DNA of 7,651 bases from Actinomycetes bacterium (lineage in GTDB: Bacteria; Actinomycetota; Acidimicrobiia; Acidimicrobiales; RAAP-2), in contig JAJYWG010000045.1 in assembly GCA_021791615.1 (NCBI GenBank), positions 1 to 7,651 of the forward strand, read 5' to 3'. This document shows positions 6,812 through 7,651 of the stretch, in pieces (position 1 is the stretch's first letter; each line of letters starts with the position of its first letter). The position numbers were made by a program, and so were the translations under genes. The notes beneath the pieces are model-generated. The model was not told the origin of the DNA. It did no database searches and saw only the letters and a list, made by a program, of their open reading frames with translations.

Positions 6812-7233
6812 TCGCGTTCATCGACGCCCACCTGGACCTGGCCGGAGTCGAGCCGATCAGCGACGTGCTGCAGTTCGCCCGGTCGACCTATTACGCCACG
6901 AAGACGCGCCCGCCCTCGGCACGGTCGGTCGAAGACGAGCGTCTGAAGCCCGAGATCGCCCGGGTGCACCGCTCCGCCTACCACGGCGTCTACGGCGCCG
7001 AGAAGGTGTGGTGGCAACTCGAGCGCGAGGGGTTCTGCGTCGGCCGTGACAAGGTGGCGCGCCTCATGCGCGAGATGGGGCTGTCGGGCGTGGTGCGCGG
7101 GCAGAAGAAGACCTCGACCACCACGCCCGACGGCGCGCCGACACGACCCGGCAACCTGGTCAAGCGCAACTTCACCGCGGATGCGCCCAACCGGCTGTGG
7201 GTGGCGGATTTTCAATGCCGATGTCGGCATTGA
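6721..7233 (+). pseudogene. IS3 orfB (DDE transposase), truncated at its first catalytic Asp
   Basis: The frame opens after a TGA at 6718-6720 and overlaps the end of orfA in the -1 frame, as expected for IS3 elements that make the OrfAB fusion by frameshifting; a stand-alone start is possible at GTG 6865. I could not identify an A-rich slippery heptamer in the overlap. Recognisable blocks are VVAFIDAHLDLAGVEPI, an HTH_21-type region (YHGVYGAEKVWWQLEREG, KVARLMREMGLSGVVRG), then KRNFTADAPNRLWVADF. In intact proteins the last is followed by Thr and the rest of the integrase core. Here the Asp codon (7207-7209) and Phe codon run directly into the palindrome, giving QCRCRH and a stop at 7231-7233. 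About 170 residues remain of a normal 280-300, and the second Asp and Glu of the DDE triad are gone. Confidence 0.82.
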
Positions 7234-7239
7234 AAATCC
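7206..7239. repeat. 34-bp near-perfect palindrome joining two broken transposases
   Basis: The left arm GGATTTTCAATGCCGA (7206-7221) and right arm TCGGCATTGAAAATCC (7224-7239) are perfect reverse complements of 16 bases, with only TG between them. The arms are AT-richer than the surrounding DNA. On both sides the last host-like codons belong to the first catalytic Asp of a transposase (WVAD on the plus strand, WGWD on the minus strand). Each frame terminates at a TGA inside the opposite arm. It could be two abutted ends of an insertion sequence; the GGATTTTCAA...CCGA style recalls IS21-type tips, but that is from memory. It could also be a hairpin element or an assembly join through a shared repeat. 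Confidence 0.85.
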
Positions 7240-7651
7240 CACCCCCAGATGCGATTGGGCGCCCACACCAGCCAGTCGGGCCAGGGCCGGCGCCCGACGG
7301 GCTCTCTGGATCCCACCTCGGGAAGGACGAGCCCGTGAGCTGCAAGGACGCGCCGGACCGTCGACGGCGAGACCCATACCGTCTCGGTGTAGGAGCCCCG
7401 GTGCGCGAGCTTCCTGTGGCTGCGGTCGACCTCGCCCCAGTGCTCTGCGAGCTCCAAGATGGCGCGTTCCTCCCAAGCCAAGATCCCGTGGTGGGGGCTA
7501 CCGCCCGGGGCCTTGTCGATGAGCGTGCCGGTCTCGCGCTGACGAGCCCGCCAACGGTGCACCCGATCATCGGAGACGCCCCAGAGTGAGCACACCCACG
7601 CCTGGGAGAACCCGGCACCCGTGGCCCCTTCGATCGTCTTCAGGACCAGCT
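7212..7651 (-). pseudogene. Second, different integrase-core transposase, truncated at its first catalytic Asp and cut by the window edge
   Basis: The frame enters from beyond 7651 (first full codon at 7649) and gives 145 residues to TGA 7214-7212. An HTH lies near the window edge (SQAWVCSLWGVSDDRVHRWR). Next come a linker (IDKAPGGSPHHGILAWEE) and an HTH_21-like region (SHRKLAHRGSYTETVWVSPS and VRRVLAAHGLVLPE). The start of an rve integrase core follows (DWLVWAPNRIWGWDF). Intact relatives continue with Thr-His and the rest of the DDE domain. Here Asp-Phe runs into the palindrome and ends as QCRHRH. The protein is clearly different from the plus-strand orfB, so this is not one gene folded back on itself. 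It belongs to the IS3-like group of transposases, exact subgroup unknown. Confidence 0.75.

Larger units (their letters stand above)
6393..7206 (+). mobile_element. IS3-family insertion sequence, left part only
   Basis: The element contains a left end, orfA (HTH and leucine zipper) and the first part of orfB (HTH_21 and the beginning of the integrase core), in the usual IS3 order with orfB in the -1 frame relative to orfA. The left end is placed at about 6393, where the integrase reading frame loses sense and TGATCCACCCTGG begins, a sequence resembling left ends of actinobacterial IS3 elements. The exact tip is uncertain by several bases. The right half, with the last two catalytic residues and the right inverted repeat, is missing. 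It is replaced by the palindrome at 7206-7239, so no target duplication can be checked. Confidence 0.75.

Noticed and set aside
7206..7239. Rho-independent terminator
   Set aside because: The stem is long and nearly loopless (2-base centre), with no T-run on either side, and it sits inside transposase codons; it fits an element end or junction better.
7197..7589. Plus-strand open frame of about 130 residues across the palindrome
   Set aside because: It is antisense to the clear minus-strand transposase fragment and its translation has no recognisable domain.

Overview
The window is GC-rich with strong third-position GC bias. Most genes look actinobacterial: an N-terminal domain with the LPxxPNLxxL...REYGxxSW pattern, a recombinase carrying an STMHLRRSALR-type motif, and IS3-type transposases of the kind common in Actinomycetota. 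The assignment to Actinomycetota (isolate or metagenomic) is an inference from protein style, not proven.

Layout. Positions 1-219 hold the 3' end of a small tail-anchored, helix-rich protein (+). Positions 593-1984 encode a protein of about 463 residues (+) with a recognisable N-terminal helical domain and an unassigned, mostly beta-type C-terminal region. A convergent gene at 2181-3542 (-) encodes a 453-residue protein of unknown function with a hydrophobic C-terminal segment. Next comes a tightly overlapping two-gene operon on the minus strand. It consists of a Gp37/Gp68 (DUF5131) three-cysteine protein at 4905-5660 and its usual companion, the three-Cys-motif partner protein TcmP, at 3895-4908. 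The two share a 4-base ATGA stop/start overlap.

Divergent from that operon lies a mobile-element scar. A tyrosine recombinase/integrase starts at 5900, is frameshifted near 6055-6058, and is cut at about 6393 by an IS3-family insertion sequence. The IS3 element has its own left end, a frameshifted orfA (6444-6811), and an orfB (6721-7233) that breaks at the first catalytic Asp of the DDE core. The break is a near-perfect 34-bp palindrome (7206-7239). On its other side a different integrase-core transposase on the minus strand (7212-7651) is also cut at its first catalytic Asp.

Taken together, the TcmP/DUF5131 pair sits beside a decayed integration module and nested, broken transposons, which is typical of an accessory island. 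The function of the pair is not established, so it is the best candidate here for an undescribed system. The palindrome joining two transposase halves is the most unusual DNA structure in the window. It may be a remnant of an element that targets transposase genes, or an assembly join.
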